64,000 bases of DNA from DASYXT01 sp035934555 (lineage in GTDB: Bacteria > Verrucomicrobiota > Verrucomicrobiia > Limisphaerales > UBA8199): assembly GCA_035934555.1 (NCBI GenBank), contig DASYXT010000044.1, positions 65,717-129,716 on the forward strand, given 5' to 3'. Positions 42,715 through 51,890 of this stretch are shown piece after piece (positions within the stretch are counted from its first letter, which is position 1; each line of letters begins with the position of its first letter). The notes under the pieces are model-generated. The model was not told the origin of the DNA. It ran no database searches and saw nothing but the letters and a program-made list of their open reading frames with translations. A program made the translations under genes and the position numbers.

Positions 42715-45486
42715 ATGGATCCCGCACCGTTAATTAAAGTCTTGTTGGTCGAAGACGATGAGGATGATTACATCCTGGCCCGCGAGTTATTAGCGGAACT
42801 GCCGGGCCAACGCTTCACGCTGGATTGGGAAAAGACGTTCGCCAGCGGGCTGGAGGCGATGTGCCGCAATCAGCATGATGTCGCGCTGGTGGATTACCGA
42901 TTGGGCGCGCAGAACGGGGTCGAGTTGCTGCGGGCGTCGATGGCGGGGGGCTGCCAGGCGCCGGTAATTCTCCTGACCGGAACGGGGGAGCATCAGGTGG
43001 ATTTGGAGGCAATGCAGGCGGGGGCTGCCGACTACCTGGTTAAGGCCGATCTCCAGGCGCAGACGCTGGAGCGGAGCATTCGCTATGCAATCCAACGCAA
43101 ACGCGCCGCCGCGCTGGCGGCATTCGAGCAGGCCCGGCTGGCAGCGTTTGGCGCTGAGGTCGGCCTGGCGTTGACGCGCCGCGATCCCCTAGCCGCAATT
43201 CTCGGCCGGTGCGCGGCAGCCATGGCGCAGTACCTCAACCCGGCCTTGGCGCAGATTTCCACGTTTGACCCGCGCAAAAACGTTTTTGAGACGCGTGCCG
43301 CCGCCGGGCCTTTGGCCGGCGGGCTTCCGGGGCCGGGCGAGCGAATCCGGCTCAATCCCGAAACGTTGCGAAAAGGGCAGGCGGTGCTGATTAATAATTT
43401 GGGGCAGGATGACCGCTTGAGCGATGCGGAATGGGTGAAGCGGGAAGGTTTGCTTTCTTACGCAGCTTACCCGTTAGTTCTGGAGGATGAACTTGTAGGT
43501 TTGATGTCCATCTTCAGCCACCAGGCCTTGGGCGACCAAATCCTGCAAGAGATGAGTTCGGTGGCCAACGGTATTTCGCTCTGCATTCAGCGCAAACGCT
43601 CCGAGGAAGCTCTCGATGCCAGCGAGGTCAGATACCGCTCCGTGGTCGAGAATATCAAGGAAGTCATTTTTCAGTTGGACCAATTTGGCCACTGGACCTT
43701 CCTCAACCCAGCGTGGACGGCGATTACGGGGTTCGAGGAGAGCACGACCATGGGGACGTTCTTCCTGGAGTATCTGCACCAGGAAGACCGCGAACGCAAC
43801 CGGCACATTTTCCTGCAGTTGCTTTCGCGCAAGCTCGATTATTGCCGGTATGAGACGCGATTTTTGACCAAAGACGGCAAAGTGCGGTGGGTGGAGGTCT
43901 ATGCGCAAATGACGCTCGATCACGACCACGCCGTGATGGGCATCTCCGGCAGCTTGACTGACATCACCGAGCGCAAGCTCGCCGAAAGTGCCATCCAGAA
44001 ACTCGCTGCCTTCCCCCAGGTAAATCCCAACCCGATCCTGGAATTTGGCGCCGATGGCATATTGACGTATTTCAATGAGGCGGCGCGCAAGATGGCCACC
44101 ACCCTGCAAAAGGACGACGTGCTCCTGCTGTTGCCGCCTAATGCCAATCCGATAATTCGCGAGTGCATGGCCACAGGCCAAAAGAGGCTCCGGGAAGAAA
44201 TCTGCTTGAACGGCCGGACGATCAGTTGGTCGTTTTTTCCTATCGTGGGCAACCAGGTGGTGCATTGCTATGGAACCGATGTCACCGACGTGTTGAACCT
44301 GGAAGCGCAGCTTCGGCATGCGCAGAAGCTTGAATCGGTCGGACAACTGGCCGCGGGAGTCGCGCATGACTTCAATAACATTCTGACGGTGATTCAAGGA
44401 TATTCGGAGGCCTTGCTGCTGCAAACCCCGGCGCAAAGTTCAGCGGTGCGGCCGTTGAAGCAGATTTCCGACGCCGCGAAGCGAGCCGCGGCTCTCACGC
44501 GCCAATTGCTCCTGTTTAGCCGCAAACAGGTGATCCAGGCCAGAGTTCTGGATTTGAACGGGGTGCTGCAGAACCTCGCGCACATGTTGCCGCGGCTGCT
44601 GGGGGAGGACATCGCGTTACAAACGGGTTATCTGGCGGACTTGCCGCCGGTTGAAGCTGACGTGGGCATGCTCGAACAGATCGTCATGAACCTGGCGGTC
44701 AATGCGCGAGACGCGATGCCGGGCGGCGGAACGTTGGCCATTGAAACCTCGACTGTTGAAATCGGACCCGAGTACGCGCATCAGCACCCGGACGCGCGGC
44801 CGGGACACTTTATCTGCCTCTCGGTGCGCGACACTGGTTGTGGGATGGATTCCAAGACCCTGGACCGCATTTTCGAGCCCTTCTTTACCACCAAAGAAGT
44901 TGGCAAAGGGACCGGCCTGGGTTTGGCGACAGTGTATGGGATCGTCAAACAGCATCAGGGCTGGATTGAAGTCAGCAGCGAGTTGGGCAAAGGCAGCACC
45001 TTCAAAATCTACTTTCCGAAAGCCGCGGGGGCAGCGGCCGCAGTGGTGCCCGAGCCGGCGAGCTCACCCGAACCGATCCTCGGCCGGGAGGAAACCATTT
45101 TGGTAGTTGAAGATGAGCCGGTGTTGCGCGAGTTCGTGCGGGATTTTCTCAGCAGCCACTCCTACAAAGTGTTGGAGGCGGGCTCGGGCGCTGACGCGCT
45201 TCGGGTGTGGGATGAGGTGGATGGCGCGGTGGACTTGCTCTTGACAGACATGGTGATGCCGGAGGGCATGACCGGCCGTGACCTGGCAACGCAACTCAAG
45301 AAGCGCCGCCCGGGTTTGAAAGTCATTTATAGCAGCGGATACAGCCCCGAAACTCTGGGGCGCAATTTTGGCCAGAACGACACGGTGTTTCTTTCCAAGC
45401 CGTACCTGCCGCCGGACCTGGCTCGGGTTGTGCGGCAATGCCTGGATGGAGCGCCCAAGGAATGCGGCGAACCAGTGGCGGGGTAA
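42715..45486 (+). CDS. Hybrid histidine kinase with N- and C-terminal receiver domains
   Basis: 923 residues from ATG 42715. Order: receiver 1 (~6-125; D60 in LVDYRLG), GAF (~140-290), PAS (~305-430, VIFQLDQFGHWTFLNPAWTA), a second PAS-like segment (~440-530), HisKA with H551 in VAHDFNNILT, HATPase (NLAVNARDAMPGGG, DTGCGMD, GKGTGLGLATVYGI) and receiver 2 (~790-910; D845 in LLTDMVMPEG). This is a soluble phosphorelay protein: it has no membrane helix and probably takes input from the upstream kinase/regulator pair through receiver 1. Convergent with the STAS gene 51 bp away. Confidence 0.93.
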   Translation: MDPAPLIKVLLVEDDEDDYILARELLAELPGQRFTLDWEKTFASGLEAMCRNQHDVALVDYRLGAQNGVELLRASMAGGCQAPVILLTGTGEHQVDLEAMQAGAADYLVKADLQAQTLERSIRYAIQRKRAAALAAFEQARLAAFGAEVGLALTRRDPLAAILGRCAAAMAQYLNPALAQISTFDPRKNVFETRAAAGPLAGGLPGPGERIRLNPETLRKGQAVLINNLGQDDRLSDAEWVKREGLLSYAAYPLVLEDELVGLMSIFSHQALGDQILQEMSSVANGISLCIQRKRSEEALDASEVRYRSVVENIKEVIFQLDQFGHWTFLNPAWTAITGFEESTTMGTFFLEYLHQEDRERNRHIFLQLLSRKLDYCRYETRFLTKDGKVRWVEVYAQMTLDHDHAVMGISGSLTDITERKLAESAIQKLAAFPQVNPNPILEFGADGILTYFNEAARKMATTLQKDDVLLLLPPNANPIIRECMATGQKRLREEICLNGRTISWSFFPIVGNQVVHCYGTDVTDVLNLEAQLRHAQKLESVGQLAAGVAHDFNNILTVIQGYSEALLLQTPAQSSAVRPLKQISDAAKRAAALTRQLLLFSRKQVIQARVLDLNGVLQNLAHMLPRLLGEDIALQTGYLADLPPVEADVGMLEQIVMNLAVNARDAMPGGGTLAIETSTVEIGPEYAHQHPDARPGHFICLSVRDTGCGMDSKTLDRIFEPFFTTKEVGKGTGLGLATVYGIVKQHQGWIEVSSELGKGSTFKIYFPKAAGAAAAVVPEPASSPEPILGREETILVVEDEPVLREFVRDFLSSHSYKVLEAGSGADALRVWDEVDGAVDLLLTDMVMPEGMTGRDLATQLKKRRPGLKVIYSSGYSPETLGRNFGQNDTVFLSKPYLPPDLARVVRQCLDGAPKECGEPVAG

Positions 45487-45537
45487 CTTATTGATGGATT
45501 GGATTGACGATTGGGGGAATAATCAGCAATTGAGTAA

Positions 45538-45837
45538 TCACTCCATGACTGTGAAAGCCTGGTCGGTTTGAGTAAGCCGCAAGAGGCGTTGCGCGGGTTG
45601 GGGTGGGTTGTGCAAACGCACGACGAGCATTGCGCTGCCCACCCCTTTGCGCAGCGCCAGCAACGCGCCCAAACCGCCGCAATCCAGCGAGACCGTCTGC
45701 GACAGGTCCAGATCGATCTGCCGAACGTTGGCAGCCAGGACCTCCCGCAACGCCGTCTGAAAGGCCGCTGCGTGCGCGCTATCCAATTGTTCGATATCGG
45801 TCACGGTCAGTTTATCGCAATCACGGACGATCTTCAT
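45538..45837 (-). CDS. STAS-domain protein lacking the usual phosphorylated serine
   Basis: 99 residues filling one STAS domain (anti-sigma factor antagonist fold): MKIVRDCDKLTVTDIEQLDS, IDLDLSQTVSLDCGGLGAL and a C-terminal helix. In SpoIIAA-like proteins the motif reads DSSGL with a phosphorylatable serine; here it reads DCGGL (52-56), so control by a serine kinase is unlikely. It starts three bases after the LbH protein stop, as last gene of the polysaccharide operon, suggesting a protein-protein switch for that pathway rather than a sigma switch. Role inferred. Confidence 0.8.
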   Translation of the reverse strand: MKIVRDCDKLTVTDIEQLDSAHAAAFQTALREVLAANVRQIDLDLSQTVSLDCGGLGALLALRKGVGSAMLVVRLHNPPQPAQRLLRLTQTDQAFTVME

Positions 45838-45840
45838 AAT

Positions 45841-46707
45841 TCAGCCCTCTTTATGCAGCAGTAGTTGTTTCCAGAGGCAGGCGACATCCTCCTTATTGCG
45901 CGAATAGACATCGGCAGCACGGGTCAGCCACCCGGGACCACGCAACCGGCGCGGATGACGCAAACGGCACATGAGGAAAGGGTCAAGGATCGTGGTGGCC
46001 GTGGCGGTTGGCCAATGGACCAACTGGTTGCCGGCGGCCAGCGAGCGCGCAATGCGGGCGAGCTGGCCGACAAACGTGTCCGGAGCGACCCAGCTTTCAG
46101 TAATCTCGACGCCTGGCTCGATGAACGCCCCCGACTCGATGATGGCATGCGGCCCGATTACGGCATGCGCGCCAACGAAAACACGCTCGCCCACCCAACT
46201 CGGCGCAATCAAACAAGCGTCGGGGGAAATGCGTGAATGGATACCGACCCAGACGCCAGGGCGCAGTTCACGAACTCCTACGCGGTCGGGTGTCAGCGCG
46301 CGCGGCATCCAGGCGCGTAGCCCGTTAAACCACTCGGCGTAGCTGGAAAAGAGCGGCTGTTCTGACATTCCGGGAAGATGATCCAGAACCACCAGCTTTG
46401 CCGGATCGGCGGTGGAGCCCAATTCCGATGCGTACTTCACCATGGCCTGAGAGGCGGTTAATTCCCGCGGTTCGGCCGTCACTTCGACCGAAAGGCCCCA
46501 GCGCGCGCCGTCGGCCGCTAAAGCACAGATGTGCTCGGGGCGATCATGGGCCAGCACTCGCACGTGCGAAACTCCTGTCAAGGCCAGGTGGGAAAGCCAG
46601 TATTCAACCAGGCTGGCGCCGAGCATCGGCACCGCCGCGAGCGGTGCGTTCGCGGCGAGGATTTTGGTTTCTGTTTGTTCAGGGGGACAGAGCAGCAGCG
46701 CCTTCAT
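45841..46707 (-). CDS. Nucleotidyltransferase-like protein with a left-handed beta-helix
   Basis: 288 residues from ATG 46707, whose first base is the last base of the previous stop (TGATG). The N-terminal part (MKALLLCPPEQTETKILAAN, VPMLGASLVEYWLSHLALTG, VSHVRVLAHDRPEHI) has the shape of an NDP-sugar pyrophosphorylase Rossmann fold, but the usual GxGTRL..K nucleotide loop is not intact, so it may not be catalytic. A hexapeptide beta-helix follows (~150-215: VWVGIHSRISPDACLIAPSW, VFVGAHAVIGPHAIIESGAF). Likely serves extracellular polysaccharide synthesis with its operon partners. Confidence 0.7.
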   Translation of the reverse strand: MKALLLCPPEQTETKILAANAPLAAVPMLGASLVEYWLSHLALTGVSHVRVLAHDRPEHICALAADGARWGLSVEVTAEPRELTASQAMVKYASELGSTADPAKLVVLDHLPGMSEQPLFSSYAEWFNGLRAWMPRALTPDRVGVRELRPGVWVGIHSRISPDACLIAPSWVGERVFVGAHAVIGPHAIIESGAFIEPGVEITESWVAPDTFVGQLARIARSLAAGNQLVHWPTATATTILDPFLMCRLRHPRRLRGPGWLTRAADVYSRNKEDVACLWKQLLLHKEG

Positions 46708-47432
46708 CAGCACGCCCCCTTTCCGGACAGCACCGCAGGCACGGTTCGGGCCAGGATCTTCAAGTCGGTCCAGAAGGTCTGATTTTCAATGTAACTGACA
46801 TCAAGCAACACCTGGCCGGAGAAATCAATTTCGCTGCGACCGCTCACCTGCCAGACACAAGTAATGCCGGGCTTGACGGCCAGGCGGCGCCGGTCGGCGA
46901 GCGAGTACTTGGCGACTTCGCGTGGGACGGGCGGGCGCGGCCCGACCAGGGACATATCGCCCAGCAGCACGTTATAGAGTTGCGGCAACTCATCCAGAGA
47001 GAATTTACGCAAGCAGCGGCCAACGCGGGTGATGCGCGGATCGTTCTTCAGCTTGAACGTGACTCCTTCCTTATGATGATTCTGGGCCAGCAACTCTTTC
47101 AGGCGTTGCTCGGCGTCCAGGCACATCGAGCGGACTTTGTACATCTTGAAGTGGCGCCCGTGCTGGCCGACGCGCGTCTGCGCGAAAAAGACCGGCCCAC
47201 CGTCTTCGATCCAGACGGCCACCGCCACGACGGCGAACAACGGCAACAGCAATGCCAGGCAAATCGCACTGACGAATACGTCCAAACCGCGTTTCACCAG
47301 CCCCGCTCCTTCCATGAACCAGAACGCATACAGGCGCCGTGCTTGCAGGTGGAGGTAAAGCCCGGCGCGGCCCCAGGTGGTTTGGGTTCCCGCAAAGCGG
47401 CGAACCAACAAAAGCTCCAAATTCTCAGTCAT
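46707..47432 (-). CDS. Bacterial sugar transferase (polyprenyl-phosphate glycosyl-1-phosphate transferase)
   Basis: 241 residues from ATG 47432. A single helix/re-entrant membrane segment (KRGLDVFVSAICLALLLPLF) precedes the catalytic domain: GGPVFFAQTRVGQHGRHFKM, YKVRSMCLDAEQR, RKFSLDELPQLYNVLLGDMS and VGPRPPVPREV. The DE pair in SLDELPQ and the GPRPP motif are those of short-form WcaJ/PglC-type enzymes, which load the first sugar phosphate onto undecaprenyl phosphate. Overlaps the GT4 gene by four bases (ATGA). In-frame upstream codons overlap GT4 and are excluded. Confidence 0.92.
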   Translation of the reverse strand: MTENLELLLVRRFAGTQTTWGRAGLYLHLQARRLYAFWFMEGAGLVKRGLDVFVSAICLALLLPLFAVVAVAVWIEDGGPVFFAQTRVGQHGRHFKMYKVRSMCLDAEQRLKELLAQNHHKEGVTFKLKNDPRITRVGRCLRKFSLDELPQLYNVLLGDMSLVGPRPPVPREVAKYSLADRRRLAVKPGITCVWQVSGRSEIDFSGQVLLDVSYIENQTFWTDLKILARTVPAVLSGKGAC

Positions 47433-48658
47433 AAGCAAACAGATAATTCTTGGGAAATTGAGGGTGCACGGTTGAGAGGGGTTGGCCGCGCGAGCCGCGC
47501 GAAGAGTCTCTCCAAAGTGTTCACCTGGCCGGGAAGATCGAAACGTTGGACCGATAACCGCGCTTCCTTGCCAAGAGCCCGCGCGAGTTCTTTGTTTTGC
47601 AGCAGCAAATCGAGCCGGGCAGCGAACTGGCTGAGGTTGTTCCACGGCACAAGGAACCCGTTTTCCCCGTCCTTCAGCCATTCGGAAATGCCGCCTGCAT
47701 CGAAAGCTACTACTGGTAACCCGTAGCGCATCGCTTCCGGGCCAGCCATGCCGAAGGGCTCCGGCCAGAGTGAACTCATGACGAAAACGCTGGCCTCGAG
47801 GTAAAAGCGCTTGAGCTCGGCTTGCGGCAGGTAGCCATGGAACGCCACGCGCCCATTTAGCCCCAGCTTGCGCGTGAGCCTTTCACAATAGGCCCGGTGG
47901 TTGCCGTCTCCGAGCACAGCACATTCAAAAGGAGCCCGCACCTTTGATAGCGCGCGCAACAGAGCATCGACCCCTTTGCCGCGGATAACCTGGCCGGCGA
48001 ACAGAATGAGGTTGCGGTTGCTGAACGAGCTGGTATGGCCTTCAGCCCCCGCAATCTTCATCGGCACACAGACGGAGATTCTCTGGGGAGGGAATCCGTT
48101 ACGAACCAGTTCGTCTTTGAGATACGTTGAATAAACCACCCAGGCCCGGCATTGCCGGTTCAACTCAATTTCGCGGCGTTTATCCGTGTAGCTGGCAAAC
48201 TGGAAGGGCAGCACGCCACCCGGGCGGCGGACCACATTGGCCAGGCAGGGAAACACACAGTATGGCGACGCAGCTCGCGCACAAACCTTGCGCGTGAAGT
48301 AATTGTATTTGTATCCGCGCAGGCAGTACATTGAATGGTCGTGGACCATGCGCACGACCGGGACGCCGGCGCCGAACAGTGCCTCCAGCACCGGCAGGTC
48401 TGTGAGGTTGTGCAGGTAAATGACGTCTGGGGCGAACTGTGCGAGGGCCGTTGCAATCTGTTCGACATCTCCGGAGTGACGCAAGGCGTAGGTAGTGCTG
48501 AAGATGCGCCTCCATTCCTCCTCCTTCCGACCCGTGGTGTGGAGATGTGCTAGCGCGAGAGTGTGGCCGCGGGCTTTGAGTTCGCTCGCGGCCAGTCGAA
48601 TGTTGGCCTCAGCTCCTCCGAACTCGCCCAGAGTTTGATGAACGAACAGCAGCTTCAT
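47429..48658 (-). CDS. Glycosyltransferase family 4
   Basis: 409 residues from ATG 48658 (MKLLFVHQTLGEFGGAEANI); an upstream start at 48688 adds ten residues. GT-B fold with N-terminal GGAE donor/acceptor loop, LTDLPVLEALFGAGVPVVRM, a Cys-rich loop (RKVCARAASPYCVFPCLANV) and the GT4 C-domain NRNLILFAGQVIRGKGVDAL, VAFHGYLPQAELKRFYLEAS, WPEPFGMAGPEAMRYGLPVV and EX7E-type glutamates. First gene of the polysaccharide operon that continues with the sugar transferase, LbH protein and STAS protein. Confidence 0.92.
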   Translation of the reverse strand: MKLLFVHQTLGEFGGAEANIRLAASELKARGHTLALAHLHTTGRKEEEWRRIFSTTYALRHSGDVEQIATALAQFAPDVIYLHNLTDLPVLEALFGAGVPVVRMVHDHSMYCLRGYKYNYFTRKVCARAASPYCVFPCLANVVRRPGGVLPFQFASYTDKRREIELNRQCRAWVVYSTYLKDELVRNGFPPQRISVCVPMKIAGAEGHTSSFSNRNLILFAGQVIRGKGVDALLRALSKVRAPFECAVLGDGNHRAYCERLTRKLGLNGRVAFHGYLPQAELKRFYLEASVFVMSSLWPEPFGMAGPEAMRYGLPVVAFDAGGISEWLKDGENGFLVPWNNLSQFAARLDLLLQNKELARALGKEARLSVQRFDLPGQVNTLERLFARLARPTPLNRAPSISQELSVCL

Positions 48659-48754
48659 GCCAAGTGCGCCTCTACTCTCATTCATCATGTCGTGTTGCCA
48701 GTCTGGTCGTCGGGCGCTCGCTCGAACTTACAGCACCCTAAGACCCCCCGCTGA

Positions 48755-48785
48755 CAGCAGCGGTTCTAACCGTCGCTGCTGTTTT
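48755..48785. terminator. Hairpin in the gap between the GH9 and GT4 genes
   Basis: CAGCAGCGGTT (48755-48765) pairs with AACCG...CGCTGCTG (48768-48781) with a three-base bulge, followed on the plus strand by TTTT. Both flanking genes read on the minus strand, where there is no T run, so termination of the GH9 transcript here is uncertain. The rest of 48659-48929 shows no gene. Confidence 0.4.
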
Positions 48786-48929
48786 AGCGAGCTTTGCCGA
48801 AAAAGACTTTAAGCCTGGGTGACTGGATTCTAAAGTGGGTGAACCCGGTAAACGTTTGTAGAAGCAGACCCCAAACTCGTAATTCGGTTTTCAGTGCTCA
48901 GCCCTGCCTCCATTCCTGCCTTGGCTCGC

Positions 48930-51569
48930 CTAGCGTGCAGAGAAGTCGTGGACAGCGAATACACGACGGCCATCGGGTAATTGGGCTTCGGCTTCCACCC
49001 AGTGCAAGGGCACAGAGCCGGGCTTTAGCGTGAGCTCGCGCTGAACGACCGGGGTTTGGTTGTTGGCTTCCCAGACAATGCGCGCGCCAGTGAGGTCCAA
49101 ACCTGGTGACTGAAGGTGCAGCACGACTGGTTTCCTCGGCTGCTGTCCGTCCAGGCCGCTCAACTGACCAGTCGCAGCGCGCCAGGGCTGCTCTTTGAGG
49201 GTGGTTTGCGCCATCAACCACGCCAGGCACCCCAGTGCCCGGGCCTGGTTGAGAATAACGAATTCCTGGCTGAGGTTGAAACCGTCCTCCCAGCGATCAT
49301 AGAAGGGATATGGGGCCTTATCGCTGCCATCGGAGGGAAAGCTAAGTTTTTCGGGGATATTCTCGTAACGATAATTCCAGCCCAAACCAGCCTGAATATT
49401 GCCCAAGGGGATGCCCGAGGGGGGCAGGGCTTGTCGGGCGTTCAGCGCGTACTGATCGACAATCGCATGCTGGCGCTTCCAGCCCAGGCCTGTCAGGTAA
49501 ACGACGTTAATGGGGTTGCAGCCCTGCTCGTAGTTGAGATTGCTCAACAGTGCTGCGAGCATAGCAGGCCGCAAGTCGCGCTTGGCGGGATAATCCAACT
49601 GGCAGGCGACGGCAAGGTCGAAGGCGGCATCATCTGAGAAGTACCAGCCGACGTTGAGGGCCCGTTTGGCCTCCTCAGGGAGACTGGTACCGTAAGCGCT
49701 CTGGCTGGCCCAGTGCAGGTCGTCGGCGCCGGCATCAGCGATTTCCTGTTCGCATTGCTCGAGCAGCAGCGGATTGAGTTGCTCGCGCTTGAGCCTGCCG
49801 GTGCGCGCGGCGAAGGCGTAGCTACGGATCGCGCAGCCGTAGGAAGCGTACATGCGCCACCAACCCCAGCGGCGAATGGCCGGATCAGATGGGTTGAGCC
49901 AGTCCTGCAGTTTCTGATGATACGCGGGGTCGCCCGTGGCCAGATACAGTTCGCAGGCAGCCCAGGTCAGTTCGTCATCATGCATGAAATCGTTGCCGTA
50001 ATGCGTGATCTTCTGGTAGGCACCGTCTTTGCCGTATTTGTCGATGGCGCGTTGGAGGAATTGCCAGCCCTTTTTCGCGCTCGCCAGGTACCGGGCGGCG
50101 GCATCGGGGAACTGCTTGCGGAAAAGGGGCGAGGACGAACATTGGGCGAGGGCGGCGGTGGCGGCCGCGGTGGCGGAGGTGTTCTTAGGAAAGACGACCT
50201 GCGGATCGCCATGGTCGGGCAGGACGTTGTCCTCGTATTCGCGGTCGCGGGGATAAACCAGGAAATAGAAGCCGCCGTCTGAATCCTGCATTTTGGCGAG
50301 GAAATCGGCTTCCCATTTGGCTTCCTCGAGCAGATCGCTTTTGCCATCGCCGCTTTCGGGCAAACCAAGATTGTCCAGAGCGCCGGCGCCCGGGAATACA
50401 TCGGCGGCGAACACGAGGAAGTGGATGAACGCAGCGCTGTTGATGGTGTATTTACTGTAATCGCCGGCGTCATGATGTCCTCCGCTGACGTCCACTAAGC
50501 CTTGGCGGACGAACGGATAAAGCGAAGCCGCGACGGAACTCAGTTGCGGCGCGGTATGCCTCGGGTTGTCTTTGTAATCGGCGCTCATTTTCGCCAGGCA
50601 CTCGTTCACGAACGCGAATTTCGGAGCCATAGTGGGGACCTCGGCTGGGCGGGTGTGGCACGGGCCGTGTGTAAAACGAGTGAAGGGCAGCGCATTGGAT
50701 GTGCCGCAGCGTTGGTGATAAATGCCCAGAGCGTAAGTACGGGCGAACGCGCCGGCCACTCCGTCATCTATGAGGAACGGAAAGGAACACCCCAATCCGG
50801 GAACAAACAACCGGTATTCGCCGGGAGTCTTGAAACTGGAAAAATCCGCCTGCCAGACGTATTGATAGGAAGGGAAGGGGAAGCCCTGGTCGGGGCGCGG
50901 CGTGAGTGGCCCTCGAAACACTTCACGGTCGGAGCGGGTGTCCATCAGGGCGAAGCTGGGTTGCGAGATCTGGTTGGTGCTGGAGATGAGATTGGTCAGA
51001 TTCAGTTCGCCCAAACTGCCCAGGTAATAACCCACCATGGCGGTTTTCGGCAACGCCGGCACGTACCCGGTCTGGTTCACATGAATAATGGGGGTCCAGC
51101 GCTCGCGCGTCGCCTGAACGCGAAACACCACGCTGGCCGGCCACACCCGCCCATCGGGGTTAGTGACCTGCACCGTGCTCCCTTCGGGCACAGCCGTTCG
51201 CAGTTCCAGATAGAGCGAATTGCCGAGCCGCAAGTCCCATTTGTTCAGCGGTGCGTAGCTGACCCGGCGGCGGAAGCCCACTGCTGCGACGGGAATGCTG
51301 CGGCCGGCGGCCGAAACGACAAGAGCGTCTGGGTGGGGTAAATGAGTTTGACCTAAGGCGTCCACGAAACTCCACTCAGTAAGCGGGCTGCGGCCCGGGG
51401 ATTTGGCAGTCGTGAGGTCCAATTCCAGAAGTCGCGGAGTCAACATCAGCAGCCGACTGGTGCCCACGGCGGCGATGCCCAGGTTCATGTCGTCAGCGGA
51501 TTGAGCCCCGGCTGAACCCACGACGGTTAGAAGCAAGAGGCAGGCAACCGCACGCGGATGAAGGCTCAT
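48930..51569 (-). CDS. Glycoside hydrolase family 9 enzyme (cellulase-type), secreted
   Basis: About 879 residues from ATG 51569 (MSLHPRAVACLLLLTVVGSA), signal peptide cleaved after GAQS. An N-terminal beta-sandwich (~25-145) and a CelD_N-type Ig-like domain (~150-265, HVNQTGYVPALPKTAMVGYY) precede the (alpha/alpha)6 barrel. GH9 catalytic features: GGHHDAGDYSKYTINSAAF with the base aspartates and, near the C-terminus, the acid glutamate in SQEFVILNQARAL. HYGNDFMHDDELTWAACELY is also typical. A final Ig-like domain (~800-879) follows. Acts on beta-1,4-glucans or related polymers outside the cell. Confidence 0.92.
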   Translation of the reverse strand: MSLHPRAVACLLLLTVVGSAGAQSADDMNLGIAAVGTSRLLMLTPRLLELDLTTAKSPGRSPLTEWSFVDALGQTHLPHPDALVVSAAGRSIPVAAVGFRRRVSYAPLNKWDLRLGNSLYLELRTAVPEGSTVQVTNPDGRVWPASVVFRVQATRERWTPIIHVNQTGYVPALPKTAMVGYYLGSLGELNLTNLISSTNQISQPSFALMDTRSDREVFRGPLTPRPDQGFPFPSYQYVWQADFSSFKTPGEYRLFVPGLGCSFPFLIDDGVAGAFARTYALGIYHQRCGTSNALPFTRFTHGPCHTRPAEVPTMAPKFAFVNECLAKMSADYKDNPRHTAPQLSSVAASLYPFVRQGLVDVSGGHHDAGDYSKYTINSAAFIHFLVFAADVFPGAGALDNLGLPESGDGKSDLLEEAKWEADFLAKMQDSDGGFYFLVYPRDREYEDNVLPDHGDPQVVFPKNTSATAAATAALAQCSSSPLFRKQFPDAAARYLASAKKGWQFLQRAIDKYGKDGAYQKITHYGNDFMHDDELTWAACELYLATGDPAYHQKLQDWLNPSDPAIRRWGWWRMYASYGCAIRSYAFAARTGRLKREQLNPLLLEQCEQEIADAGADDLHWASQSAYGTSLPEEAKRALNVGWYFSDDAAFDLAVACQLDYPAKRDLRPAMLAALLSNLNYEQGCNPINVVYLTGLGWKRQHAIVDQYALNARQALPPSGIPLGNIQAGLGWNYRYENIPEKLSFPSDGSDKAPYPFYDRWEDGFNLSQEFVILNQARALGCLAWLMAQTTLKEQPWRAATGQLSGLDGQQPRKPVVLHLQSPGLDLTGARIVWEANNQTPVVQRELTLKPGSVPLHWVEAEAQLPDGRRVFAVHDFSAR

Positions 51570-51890
51570 CGAGGGTAATCTGGCGCACTCCGCTCGAGTG
51601 CGGCAAGCGGAGCGCTTAAGTCGAAAGTAAGGAGGGAACAGCGCCCAAGGTACCGAAAAGTTTAAATGCAAGGTGATTCATCATGCGCTCTGCGCTCTGC
51701 ATTTAAATGGGGTCTTTACGCCATATAGCCCTGGGAAAGGACTGGTGGGTCCGCTCGGATTGACCGTAAAAGCGCGTAGGCGAGAATTTTATTAAAAGAC
51801 AGTGGCGCAAAAGGGAATCGGCATTAGGTTCACAGCAAGATTTGTAAGGGGTCGAAACTAAAGGAGTGTTAGCCCTACGAGAAAAAGCTT
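51570..51890. other. Divergent promoter region between GH9 and LuxR-type regulator genes
   Basis: Must hold promoters for both genes. An AAAGGAG lies at about 51860, too far from the ATG at 51891 to serve as its ribosome binding site. No repeat, RNA or convincing -35/-10 pair was recognised. Confidence 0.4.
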
